Assembly: GCA_016630955.3 (NCBI GenBank)
Contig: CM049993.1
Coordinates: 1,178,001-1,242,000 of the forward strand
Origin: Didymella arachidicola
Lineage: Eukaryota; Ascomycota; Dothideomycetes; Pleosporales; Didymellaceae
DNA: 64,000 bases
Direction of reading: 5' to 3'
Shown here: positions 11,662 to 21,762 of the stretch, in pieces
How the letters are laid out: the number at the start of each line of letters is the position of its first letter
How positions within the stretch are numbered: the first letter of the stretch is position 1
The notes under the pieces: model-generated
Databases searched by the model: none
The model's input: only the letters and a program-made list of their open reading frames with translations
Told to the model about the DNA's origin: nothing
Position numbers and translations under genes: made by a program

Positions 11662-12871
11662 ATTTTCTTTTGACTTGCAACGCTAACATAATGCTTCTCT
11701 TTTCGTCTTGGTCTTCTTGGAGTTCGTTGGCTCATGTCGTATTTAGCACCAAGCATGCGCAGCGATGCATCTTAGGAGTCGCATTAGTGGAGTCCGAGCT
11801 GTGCGGGAAGGTGAAGTCGTAGTTCGGATTTGACATCGCGGACGAAGTCGCACTGTCAGAGACACGGAGTTTTCAGGGTAAATATCATAGGGGGCGTATA
11901 TATATTCGAATGAAATCCGAGTAAGTGGATTCGGTCTTACTTTCTAGGCAGCCAACCCTCGCGAATGCTAGCAACCCTTGCCAATTAACATGAGGATAGG
12001 ATACATACAAGCGGGTCAGGCACTCTATCTACTCACCCTGTCCGTGCACAATGGCCCGAATATCAGACGGGACAGAGAGCCGCTACGAATCAGGACGGCC
12101 TCAGATTACATCAATCGTTGTTAGCCCCGGCCCTTTCCGAGGAACGGCCCATACCCGACCCAGACTTCCACTAGCGGTGACTGGTAGATCAGGTCATGCC
12201 ATTGAGGATTCGCTCGTGGAGTGGCGCTAGAGTTCAAATCGCGCCGTTATCATGCTCCGACTAAGCTGATATCAGCTCATTGTCCCTAGATCGCGAAGGA
12301 ATCCCTGGACATGGTTATCGGTCTGGCCGTGTACGCATTCCCTTGTGTGATATTCGGTTCCAGTCACCGAGACTGAGCTGTACGTCTACCATTCAACACA
12401 CACGAATCATAGTTCTACAGTCTTGGTATCATACAAAAGAACTCATCATGTACGTAACTTTGGTCATCTCGAGTATGTCCAGTACACTCCATGCGCGTGC
12501 AAAGCGATGAAGTTTTTCGCGAATCAGGACGGAGAGCTTTCCATGCTGTTACCATCCCACTCTCGCTCAACATTCCAGAATATCAAGTACAAAAACCACA
12601 TAATCCAAGTCAATATTCAAGCACAAGCAAACGTGCTGTATCAAGTTTCGATTGCCATTGAACGACACAGCAACGCGTCGCGAACCTCATATTGAGCATG
12701 GCTTTCCATAACCACTAAGTCTGTGCTATCCTGCAGCAGGGCTTTAACCCGGCGTCTACCCAGTCAGAATGCTATATTTGCAGAGGTCTGGCGGATGCAG
12801 TACCGAAGCGTCACGCGAGCATGCAGCAAGGGTCTCAAGATACAGTTGTATTGTAATCCTGACTGATCCGA
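11662..12871. other. intergenic, no gene recognised
   Basis: This is the 3' flank of the transcription factor and beyond. Short frames only. A TTCAAAT-containing stretch near 12230 resembles a tRNA B box but no cloverleaf forms around it. Confidence 0.4.
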
Positions 12872-12953
12872 GCACCACCTGGACAAAAAATATCGGACAC
12901 CTTTGGCCGCTGACCTTATCAAAAGTGTCCGAATTTTTTTGTCTAGGTGGTGC
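12872..12953. repeat. 82-bp imperfect palindrome, MITE-like
   Basis: The left arm begins GCACCACCTGGACAAAAAAT and continues with a GGACAC core. The right arm is its inverse with a few mismatches, around a loop of about 15 bp near 12906-12920. The arms are about 33 bp. No coding potential is present. It could be a minimal miniature inverted-repeat element or two fused transposon ends. It does not match the inverted repeats of the three complete transposons here. Confidence 0.7.
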
Positions 12954-13595
12954 GAGAGTCATGCTGTGTGATGGGGCGATCAGCATCGTGTCAGGCAGTC
13001 AGCAGATGTCAGACTTATGACGAAAGGAGGGCAGCGAGCGCAAACACTGGGCCGCTTAGTCACGTCTTTAGTCTTCTTCGATATCACGGGCACGAGTGAA
13101 GACTCGAAGGCCTTCCATAGTCTCAGACGTCATAGATGATGCTCTGGATGGTTGGATCGATGCGCGTACAAAATGCACATGCATCAGCCGGTTAACAAGT
13201 AGTCTATCGACCACACCCAGCACCACTCCGCATCCTCCCACCCTCCACCAGCTACTTATCCATCTACCCAACCATACTAATCCCCGGACGATATTTCACG
13301 ACTAAGGCGTTCACAACCCCTCGGTAAGAAAGCAAGTCACCGCCCCGCCAACCGAACACGCAGTGCGCCCTCAGCAACTCCCACGGCACCTCCAAGAAAG
13401 GTCTAAGATCTGTCAGCTCCCATACTCCCATAAGTCCAACAATTACAATCAAGTAGTATGTATTCAGGAAGCATCTAGTTAGAAAGCAAGCAACCCCGCC
13501 AAGACTAGTCTACGTACCATAAACGCACCATCCACCATACAGAACATCAAGCCATAGATATCAGCGTGAGCACGGGCGTCGAGCCACCATATATA
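12954..13595. other. intergenic, no gene recognised
   Basis: Short frames without domain similarity fill this interval up to the TA at 13594-13595 that flanks the Tc1/mariner element. Confidence 0.4.
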
Positions 13596-14951
13596 CAGTA
13601 CTTAGCCAAAAGTCTGTTCGCCCGAAACGCACGGGCCATAACTACCCCACAATCCTCTAGAGCAGCACCTTCTTTAACACTATAATACTCCATCCAGATG
13701 AGGTCTTTTGGCACTGAAATTTCGGGCAATCGTATGCGCGGGGGTGAATTATCAGAGGCGCAGCGAGTCTATTGCTTAGCGCAGGTTGAAGCTGGTGTGT
13801 CAACGTCTAAAGTTGCAGAAGCACTTTCCTGCACCCAACGCTGCGTGCAGAAAACAGTTGCTCGATGGAAAGCCACCTCCAGCACCACTTCGCAAGCAAG
13901 AACAGGCCGGCCACCTATTTTGACTAGTAGAGATCACCACCGGCTACGACGTTGTGCTCGCAAAAACCCTCAAATAGAGTACTCCAAGCTCATGAAGGAA
14001 GCCGGCCTACGAGACGTCGGGGCCACCCACCCACGAGTATCACGTCGTACTGTTCAACGCGCCTTAGCCAATGAAGGCCTACGCAAGTTCAGAGCAAAGC
14101 GTAGACCAAAAATCAGTACGCTTACAGCTAAATCTCGTCTAGCTCTTGCTCATGCGTGGCAGGGGTTCAACTGGGGCAGGCAAGTCTTTAGGTTTAGCGA
14201 CGAGTGCAGCGTTGCTCGTGGATCTGGCCACAACACCACATGGGTATGGCGATTACCAGAGGAGAAATGGTCTCACGAGATGGTGGAGGAGGTGAATACT
14301 GCTCGCCAACCTGCTCGTATGGTGTGGGCGTCGATATCGTTGACTCCGGGGGGTCGAGTTTGGCGTAGTCCTCTAGTGATTATGACTAGGGGCGAGGCAG
14401 CTGCACGGCGTGGGTATACGGCTCAAAGCTACCTGTGGGCATTGGAAGAAGGGCTCCTGCCCTACTACAGGCCCGGCGAGTGGTTTATGCAGGATAACGC
14501 ACCTATCCATACTGCGCGTGCCTGTACGGAATGGTTAGAGATTCACGGGGTTGCCACAGTGGACTGGCCACCATATTCTCCAGACCTTAACCCAATTGAA
14601 CACCTCTGGTGGGCGCTCAAGCAGAAGCTTCATAAGCTTCACCCCGAGTTTAACTATATAAGTGGCTCTCAAGCTAACTGGGAGGCATTTGAATTGGGTT
14701 TGCACGAGGCATGGGCTGCAATACCCGACTCACTTATCCGCCGACTGATTACGTCAATGCCACGACGCCTAGACGCTATAAGACAAGCAAAGGGATATCA
14801 GACTCGATATTAAGTGTATTGCGATTTATTTATTACTTAAATTGTCTAAATTTGTCTACGTTGTGTAGGGTTATTCTACTTTAAAGTTAAGCTCGCAATG
14901 TTGGTGTAGTGGCTCGTGCGCCCGTGCGAACAGACTTTTGACACCCGACTG
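13596..14951 (+). mobile_element. Tc1/mariner DNA transposon (DD34E)
   Basis: The 1356-bp element begins CAGT and ends ACTG between TA dinucleotides (13594-13595 and 14952-14953), as expected for Tc1/mariner. The inverted ends share the block CAAAAGTCTGTTCG about 17 bp in. Similarity extends for roughly 55 bp with mismatches and small indels. The ends have therefore diverged more than those of the two pogo elements, although the transposase frame is intact. Confidence 0.9.
13698..14813 (+). CDS. Tc1-like transposase
   Basis: The single-exon protein is 371 aa. An N-terminal helix-turn-helix (about 15-65, with a GRPP hinge at 70-73) is followed by a second DNA-binding helix-turn-helix (to about 135). 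The DDE_3 core has Asp168 (FSDEC), Asp266 (MQDNAPIHTA) and Glu301 (SPDLNPIEHLWW), with 34 residues between the last two. That is the DD34E signature of Tc1. The actual start may be the Met at codon 13 (13734), just before the conserved helix-turn-helix. No stop or frameshift interrupts it. Confidence 0.93.
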   Translation: MRSFGTEISGNRMRGGELSEAQRVYCLAQVEAGVSTSKVAEALSCTQRCVQKTVARWKATSSTTSQARTGRPPILTSRDHHRLRRCARKNPQIEYSKLMKEAGLRDVGATHPRVSRRTVQRALANEGLRKFRAKRRPKISTLTAKSRLALAHAWQGFNWGRQVFRFSDECSVARGSGHNTTWVWRLPEEKWSHEMVEEVNTARQPARMVWASISLTPGGRVWRSPLVIMTRGEAAARRGYTAQSYLWALEEGLLPYYRPGEWFMQDNAPIHTARACTEWLEIHGVATVDWPPYSPDLNPIEHLWWALKQKLHKLHPEFNYISGSQANWEAFELGLHEAWAAIPDSLIRRLITSMPRRLDAIRQAKGYQTRY

Positions 14952-14953
14952 TA

Positions 14954-15318
14954 TATATAGCAGTAGCGCACCCATCTACGGCCCAGGAAGTGCACGGCGA
15001 CAGGAACAGGACAGGGACGACGCTGGGGTCGAGCAGGTTAAGCGATGGAGCAATGGATGGGGAGTGTTTTGTGGATTACTACTTCCATCCATGCGTCCGA
15101 TCGCACCTATCCGCGGCCTGCGTTGCAACGGCGCTACACCTAGGTCCGCTACTGGACCACCTTTTGTGTCTATCGTACTGCTGTGTTGTTATTGTTGTTA
15201 CCTTTGAATTAAAAACACCACGATACATCACGCAGAAACAGGACACGGACACAGATAGAGCGAGTCAACCCATCGCCACGCATATCAATGCTCTGATTTG
15301 TTTTCTAGTAATTAAGCG
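14954..15318. other. intergenic, no gene recognised
   Basis: This stretch lies between the Tc1 element and the 3' end of the minus-strand low-complexity gene. No supported feature was seen. Confidence 0.4.
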
Positions 15319-16608
15319 CTACTGATGGATAAGCCGTATCCTCTGCTTCCTCACCCCGCGCCCTCTGCTCCCTTGCCCTGCGCTGGTTGCGGGGTTTGCT
15401 GTGCGGTGGGCGGTAGGGGGGGGGGGGGGGTTAACGGGTGCTCCGTCTCTTTTTCTGATCCAGGAGTCTGTTTCGTGAGACGCGTGGGGGTGGTGGGGAG
15501 TCGTTTGGCGGATGATTTCGTAGCGGAGGTCGGCGAAGTGGCGGTGAGGTGGTGGTTTGGTGTTGGGTTTTGCGGTTTTGTCGGCGAAGACTTCGCCGTC
15601 TTGTAGGTTGGGGGGGTTGGGTTTGGCCGCTTTGGAGGTGGATGGTGGGAGGGCCTTGGGTTCTGCTGGTTTCGGGCACTTTGGAGTTGCTGCTCTTGAA
15701 GCTGACGAGATAGGGACGGGTTGCGATGGAGAGGGTGTGAAGGCGTCTCCTTTGCTGGCTCGTTGAGTCTCGGGATCAACTTCTTCGAACCCCTGACTCT
15801 CTTCAGCTGCCTCTTCCTCGGTCGGCAGAGAAGGCGTTTTCGACAAGAAAGAGAGCGTTGACGACTCCCCATCACTAGCTCGTTGGGCCTCATCAAGGAC
15901 TTCACCCTCCCCCAATAGCCCGCTCTGAGTGGTCATGTCGATCTGGCAAGCTCGACGACGACTCATGAGCGGCTCGTCTTCGCTTGAATCGTCACTCTCC
16001 TATAAGTGGTCCAGCTTCTGCTTTTGGCTGCACGGAATTCTGTTGATCCTAGTGTAGTTTGGCTTTGCGGCCGCACGGCTGCTTTCTGCGTCGACACGAT
16101 CTGGCTTGCTGCCCTTGTCGCGAGGGTGGAGTCGTCGAAGGGCTCTGGCCCTGCGGCTAGACTTGCTCAAGCCCAGATTTGAAGCCATGCTGTTTCCACT
16201 GATATCGGAGTTCTCGTCTGCAGTTACTGCTTCCTCGGCCTGCGGCGTATCCTTCCTCCGCGACGATTGTGTTCGCGACTTGTTCTCGCTGGAAATAGAA
16301 GTAGACCCCCATTCCAACTCCGAGTCATCCTCGCCGCTCAACCCCCTAGAAACAGCCCTGCCGTTCTTCACTGCCTTTCCCATGGCTTTTGGCGCACCCT
16401 TTCTTTGCACCGTTGGGTGTTCCGAGTCATACTCGCTGGAATCGAGTTCGGGCCCTGACTCTGCTTCGTATTCGGAGTGACTCTCACTTGAGACTTCGTC
16501 GTCGTCCTCCATCTCTTCCCCCATCCATGGCGCATCCTCTCTTAGCAGCGACTCCGGGGTGGGGGACATGATGCAGATCACTGAGGCGTCTCTGTTGCGT
16601 ACGGGCAA
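15319..16608 (-). CDS. acidic/Ser-rich low-complexity protein, interrupted by in-frame TAG
   Basis: Two frames, 16608-16000 and 15966-15319, are in the same phase. Only a TAG at 16002-16000 and 11 further sense codons separate them, so they almost certainly form one gene of about 428 codons. The bases before the stop read CACTTATAG, which fits a 3' splice acceptor. A GT donor near 16094 (GTGTCG) could remove the stop, so a short intron is as likely as a nonsense mutation. The N-terminal part is rich in Glu, Asp and Ser with basic patches. The C-terminal part is rich in Pro, Lys and Ser. No domain is recognised. A 15-G run at 15416-15430 encodes a proline tract and is prone to length changes. 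The start lies 70 bp from the stop of the upstream WD40 gene. Confidence 0.55.
15416..15430 (+). repeat. 15-bp poly-G homopolymer
   Basis: An uninterrupted run of 15 G on the plus strand, antisense to proline codons of the minus-strand low-complexity gene. Slippage or a sequencing error here would shift that frame. Confidence 0.9.
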
Positions 16609-16677
16609 GGCTGCATGCTCCTAATAAGCCATGCCTGTTCGTCCCGATGTTCCAGAGACGAGTCGCAGCTCCCGGCA

Positions 16678-18653
16678 CTATCGGGGAATGGGTATGATGG
16701 CGATCTACAGCGGGTCAGTACCATTTATGCAAAAGTCTGGCACATGTCTTACCTGGTTCCCAAGAGCGATCGATATTCTCGAGCTGTCATGATCCCATCC
16801 TAGATTGAACTCGCCGTCGACGCTCGGGTTCCACTTGTTGGTTGGGAAGTCTTTGGCACGCCAGCTCGCCACGGGAATCTCGCGCTTCTCGACGTCCCAG
16901 ACGGTGACTGCGTCTGGCCCCGCGGCTGCGAGCAGGGTTCCGTCTGGCGAAAAGGCCGTCTTGAAGGCTTGGCTGTGGTCCGTTGTGTCGAGTCGGCGGA
17001 CACAGTCGAAGGGCTGGTTGGCGTCCCATATACGTGCGTGGCCTGACAGGGAGCAAGTCGCCAGGAGCGTAGAGGGTAGCGAGGTGCCGTTTGTCGTTGC
17101 ACTGTTCGCTTTCTGGATGCGGAAGTCGAGGTCGTTGGGGTAGCGGTCGGGGTATTCTTGGACCTGCAGGTGGATGGAATCGTTGGGGTGGAGGATGCCA
17201 AGATAGTATTTCTGGTCGCGGACGCCAAGCGCTGCGATGACGCCAGAGGATGGTTCGAACTTGATGGTCTCCCAGGTAATGTGCGTATCCAGGGTTCGCT
17301 GCGTGGTCAAGGAGTCGTCGTCGACGTCGTAGATCTTGAACAGTTCTGTCCCACAGACGACGAAAGCCGAATCGCTGATCCAGTAGGCGTCGACGATCAT
17401 GGTCGGGGTAAAGTCAGCCCAGGCGGGAATCGAGTCGCTGTCGTTCTTCCAGATCTTGATGGAGCCCTTTTCGCCGTCGGTCGAGATGGAGAGCAGCAGC
17501 TCCCGGGCGGGATTCCAGCGAAGGGTTGTGACCAGGCCCGCGGTGGAGGATATGGCGTTGGAGGTGTCGCCGAGTACCTTGATCAGCTTGTCCATGGTCA
17601 TCTTCTCGCCTCGTTCGTTGCGGCATTCTTCTCGTGCCGATACGGTGACTTCGCCTTCTGACTGCCAGCACAGTGCGGTGATCTGGAAGTTGTTGACGGG
17701 TATGGGCAGGTCCATTGTCTGCACGCGTGGCTCGGCTGCTTCGTCGGATGGCGTGGCGACGTTGTGGAGCTGCAGGATGGATCTGCCGGCGGAGAGGAGC
17801 AGGGGCGCTTCTTCAGGCCCCCACGAGGTGTGCTCGACGACCTTGTCCAAGTCGTTGGGGGCGGGTATGAAGGTGGTGGCTGGTGCGAGGTCTCTGATGT
17901 CGTCTGTCTGGATGAGTGCGTCTGCGCCGATGGTCAGGGTGGATATGGGTATGTCGGTGACCGAGGGCGAGTCTGGCTCCGAGGGCGCGGGCTCGGAGTC
18001 TGCGCGGAGGCTGTTGGTGGCCGTGGGCTGGGCGGTGCTGTTCTGGTCGAGGTCCATGGCATCGCCGTTGACGACGGGCTCTGGGCGGTCGGGACGGTCT
18101 GGACGGGGCTCAGGCGGCACACCATTCGCCTTGGGCTGCTTCTTCCGCTTGACGCCCTTCTTCGGCGGGGGCTCTGGCGGGGCGCCATTGGCGGCTTCGG
18201 CGGCGAGCTCGTGTGCGGGGATGCCTTTGTCGAGGGTGAGCAGCTCGCCGTTGCGCTTCGAGTAGGGGTGGCCGTGGTCGGAGCCAAAGTTGTACTGGGT
18301 GCTCGTCTGGGGCTGTTAGCAGGGTGCGGGCTCTGCTGTGGCGGGCGCGCACGTACGCTCGAGGCCTCAGCGCGCAGCTTGTCGAATTCCATGCCATCCT
18401 GCAGAATGCGGACGAGGGCGTGCGACGAGACGTTCTTGGCGAAGGGCAGGGCGTCGGGGTCGCGCAGCCAGCAGCGCGAGAGCTGCAGCGCTGCGTTGCC
18501 GAAGCCTGCCTCCTGCAGGTAGCGCCACACTGTGCGTGTCAGCGGTCTGGGCGGGGTGTGGAGGCATGCGCCGACAATGTGTCGGGATGGGGGGCATGTA
18601 GGCGTAGACACGGACGTACCCAGGTAGTTGACAATGTTGCTGCTGAGGGCCAT
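16678..18653 (-). CDS. LisH-WD40 protein of the TBL1/Sif2 family
   Basis: The model joins 18653-18620, 18529-18357, 18306-16753 and 16704-16678 (introns of 90, 50 and 48 nt), giving 595 aa with consistent phases. Residues about 6-36 form a LisH motif (NYLVWRYLQEAGFGNAALQL), split by intron 1. A basic KRKK stretch and an acidic/Pro-rich linker follow. The C-terminal part (about 215-590) is a WD40 propeller with blades ending in IKIW, ARIW and VTVW. LisH plus WD40 of this layout is typical of TBL1X/TBL1XR1 and yeast Sif2. Those proteins are subunits of SMRT/NCoR or Set3-type histone deacetylase complexes in the nucleus. A 9-codon last exon completes the final blade. It is transcribed divergently from the TMEM115-like gene across 447 bp. 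Confidence 0.9.
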
Positions 18654-18817
18654 GGCGCATGCTGGGGCCGACGGGCGGGGGACGAGACGGTGCGCCCGGC
18701 GGAGAGCAGTCGCGGGCTCGAGTGCTCGATGCTCGGGGCGCGAGTGCTCGGGGCGGTGCTGCGCGGTGGACGGCGGCGGTGCGGGTTGCGAGGTGCTGTG
18801 GGCTCGTCGAGGTGCCT

Positions 18818-18884
18818 CAGTGCTCGGTGCTAGTGCTCAGTGCTAGTGCCCAGTGCTAGTGCTCAGTGCTCAGTGCTCAGTGCC
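18818..18884. repeat. AGTGCTC/AGTGCTAGTGCC tandem microsatellite in divergent promoter
   Basis: About nine imperfect copies of the heptamer-like unit CAGTGCT or TAGTGCT lie in the 447-bp gap between the divergent WD40 and TMEM115-like genes. A second short repeat, CCAAGCTACG or CCAAGCT, occurs at about 18918-18951. Both would fall in promoter or 5'-UTR sequence. Confidence 0.8.
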
Positions 18885-19100
18885 TGCGCCGCCGAGCTGC
18901 GATTGGTGCCGTTCCCCGTCCAAGCTACGGCCAAGCTACGACCAAGCTGAGCTCGGCGGGTGGATCTGCGGCCGCTCAGCCCGGGTGGGAGCCGGCGCAT
19001 CACCTCACCTCGAACGCGAACCGAGCAAGGCGCGCATCACCGCCAACTCCCACTCCCACTCCCAATCACGAGACACGAGACACGAGACACCGCCGCCCCC

Positions 19101-20259
19101 ATGGCCCGCATCAGCCTGCCGCCCCTCACCCGCGGCCTGCTGGCGGCCACCTTCTTCTTCACCCTGCTCAACTTCGCCCTGCGCCCGCACGCCAGCTGGG
19201 TCGAAAAGGTCGAGAAGCCCTTGATCGGCGTCGGCAACGGCGTGCCCTTCCTCACCATCGTCCCGGGCACGTCAATCGTCTACCCTTGGGTCTTTGCCCT
19301 GGCCACCCTCGTCGAGCAGAACCTCGCCGGCCTCGTCATCAACGGCGCGACGCTCTTCTACGGCGGCCGCTACCTCGAGCGCGCATGGGGCGAGAAGGAG
19401 TTTGCCAAGTTCCTCCTGTTCGTCGCCATGGTGCCCAACATCCTCAGCTTCCTGCTCTACCTGGCCGCCTATGTCGTCACCTCCAAGACGGTGCCTCTGT
19501 ACGTTCATTCTCACACCCACGGCCCCACTGCTCTGTCGCGCCCTGCTAACCACCCCCAGCCGCACCACCATCTCCGGCGGCATCGCCATCCAGGCCGCCT
19601 TCCTCGTCGCCTTCAAGCAGCTCGTCCCCGAGCACACCGTCGCCATCGCCAAGGGCCTCGTCCGCATGCGCGTCAAGCACTTCCCCGCCATGTTCCTCGC
19701 CGCAAACACCCTCTCTGGCATCGTCCTCGGCACCGAGACGGCCATGTTCCTCGCCTACTTTGGCTTCCTCACCGCCTGGGTCTACCTGCGCTTCTACCGC
19801 AAAACCCACTCCCTGTCCTCGGCCGCTACCGGCGACGGCTCCGTCATCAAGGGCGACGCCTCCGACACCTTTGCCTTTGCCCACTTCTTCCCCGAGCCCC
19901 TGCAGACACCCATTGGCCACTTTGCAGACGGCGTCTACAATGTCCTCATCTCTCTTGGTGTGTGCACACCATTTTCCACCGAGGACATCGACGCAGGGAA
20001 CGACCAGGCAAGCGCACGTGCTGAGGGCGGCTTGCCAAGCATCATGAACCCCAACAGCAGGGCCGGCAGAGGAGGAGCCACCCGTGCAGAAGCAGAGAGG
20101 CGTCGAGCACTGGCACTCAAGGCCCTCGACCAGCGTCTGCACGCAGCAGCAGCTCGCACCGCTGCCCCCGCAGCCTCCGCGTCCGAGCCCGCCAACGCCC
20201 TGGGAGAGACGAATTACGACCCTGAACGTCCAGACGCCCCCTCACAGTCCACGTCGTGA
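19101..20259 (+). CDS. TMEM115/DUF1751-family integral membrane protein, 2 exons
   Basis: Exons 19101-19498 and 19560-20259 (61-nt intron with a GCTAAC branch site) encode 365 aa. Hydrophobic segments lie at about 10-28, 55-90, 100-130, 137-156 and 205-225. They include the rhomboid-like signature NGATLFYGGRYLERAWG near 83-99, which identifies the TMEM115 (PF08551) rhomboid-like pseudoprotease family. Family members sit in the Golgi or ER and influence retrograde transport and glycosylation. The cytosolic C-terminus is Ala-rich and basic. Start ATG 19101 is the first Met preceding the first membrane helix. Upstream DNA is GC-rich and shared with the divergent WD40 gene. Confidence 0.9.
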
Positions 20260-20987
20260 ACAGAAAAAAATTCACTTCCTGTTAATATAGCCTTGTTTGT
20301 TTGTATAGGAACAGCGAAAGATACCCACGTCTGCACGTATGCTTGTACCCACCACTGTGTTCGTAGTCCACCCCCAGCAAGGGACTCCATCCACCTGTTA
20401 CTCTCCACGCAACCGTTGTCACGCATGCAAGACTGTCCGATGCACAACAAACACAGCTCTTGCTAATGGATGCATTGCCGGCCATTACTCACACCAGGTA
20501 ATTCGTACGCCGCCTCACACTATCTTACATCTCAGCCACTGCGACACCGGTGCACATGACTAGGGTTGAGATGGTAGGATTTTCCACAACACACCTGATC
20601 GGCGGCAGCTCGTCTGCACACGACTATCGTCAAGACAGTCAGCTTTTCCGCGTCTCACCTGATCTCGCCTGCTTGCAGAAAGGTCGCGTGCTGCAGGTGG
20701 TAGCGAGCCCTGTGCGACCTGGCACAACGCCTGTCTGGGGACCGCCGTGCGACTACCGAGCATCATGTTGCAACATGTAGCCCAGCAACGGCAATCGTCA
20801 AGGCATACAGCGACGACACATGATTACCTTGCTTCACCAGTGGTTTTGGGGAGCGCTGGGAAACGTATAAGAGGGGTATGCATTCCGACCAGCCAGCTCC
20901 AGCCTCCAGCATTCGTACAAAAGCAGCACTCAGACCAAATCATACAAAGCACCTCCAACACCAAATCAATATAATCTCATCAACACA
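20260..20987. other. intergenic with promoter of the secreted-protein gene
   Basis: Apart from a TATA-like box near its right end, this interval holds no supported gene or repeat. Short frames on both strands lack features. Confidence 0.5.
20866..20871 (+). promoter_or_regulatory. TATA-like box
   Basis: TATAAG lies 117 bp before the ATG of the secreted-protein gene and is followed by a pyrimidine- and A-rich leader. The placement is plausible for a regulated fungal core promoter. No transcript evidence is available. Confidence 0.45.
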
Positions 20988-21762
20988 ATGCACACTCCAG
21001 CCCTCTTCACCCTCCTCGCAGCAACGGCTCTCGCCTTCCCCACACCCCAGGCCTATCTCAGTGGCATCCCCGGCAACTTCATGGCACCCAATCGATTCAT
21101 GCCCCCCGGCTGTCTTGGAGGACAGATCTGTAACTCATGGGACTGGTACCATGAGTTGGTGAACGGAAAACCACTCACACCGAACGGAAAGCCTCTCACA
21201 GGGGAATCCGCCGCCACGGAGCCAAACCCCCAGAATCCTGCCGTCGAGCAAAGCCTCACCACCAGACAAGAAAACACCGAGGACAAGGCAGGCGTAAGCC
21301 CTCAACCCCCCAACCCGCATCCTCTCACACACACTAACACACCCAGGTCTTCTCCTGCAAACACACAAACTGGTCCGGCCCCTGCACCTACAACAAAACC
21401 CCCCTCGGCAGCGCCCCCGCCTCCTGCACCCTCCTCTCCCCCGAAACAAGCAGCATCGGCCCCGATAAAGGCTTCTACTGCATATTCTACACGTACGCCC
21501 CTCGCTCCACCCCTCGCTCCTCCCCAACTAACATCCCTCCAGTAATGGACTCTGCGCCCCACTCGCCTCCGACGGCTCAGACACCCTGCCTCTTACGTAT
21601 CCCGGGGTGGAGAATCTGGGCGTTACGGACAAGGGCGATTTCAACGATCGGTTGTTGAGCTATCAGTGTTTCAGGGAGGAGTATACGCTTGATCCGTTGG
21701 AGTCGAGTGATGCTCGTAAATTTGAAGAAGCCAAGGCCAGGGTTCTAGCGGAGGGGATGTAG
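20988..21762 (+). CDS. small secreted cysteine-rich protein, effector-like
   Basis: Three exons (20988-21293, 21347-21492, 21543-21762; introns of 53 and 50 nt) give 223 aa with consistent phases. The N-terminus is a signal peptide (hydrophobic to about Ala16, then FPTPQA). The mature part has eight cysteines (PPGC, GQIC, FSC, GPC, ASC, FYC, GLC, YQC), which could form four disulfides. No enzymatic motif is visible. The Thr-Pro-Asn repeat KPLTPNGKPLTG lies near 60-71. Small size, signal peptide and even cysteine number match the usual criteria for fungal effectors or cell-wall proteins. The function is not known. The gene has its own TATA-bearing promoter. Confidence 0.8.

Noticed and set aside
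12200..12250. tRNA-like B box (GTTCAAATC)
   Set aside because: No 7-bp acceptor stem, no proper T arm and no anticodon arm could be drawn around it.
17399..18522. Long plus-strand frames opposite the WD40 gene
   Set aside because: The minus-strand gene has a complete, phase-consistent LisH-WD40 model; the plus frames are Gly/Val/Arg-rich artefacts of GC-rich DNA.
19294..20259. Whole 321-codon frame from 19294 as the membrane-protein gene
   Set aside because: Its first 80 codons are out of frame with the conserved first exon (19101-19498); only the part after the intron acceptor at 19559 is coding.
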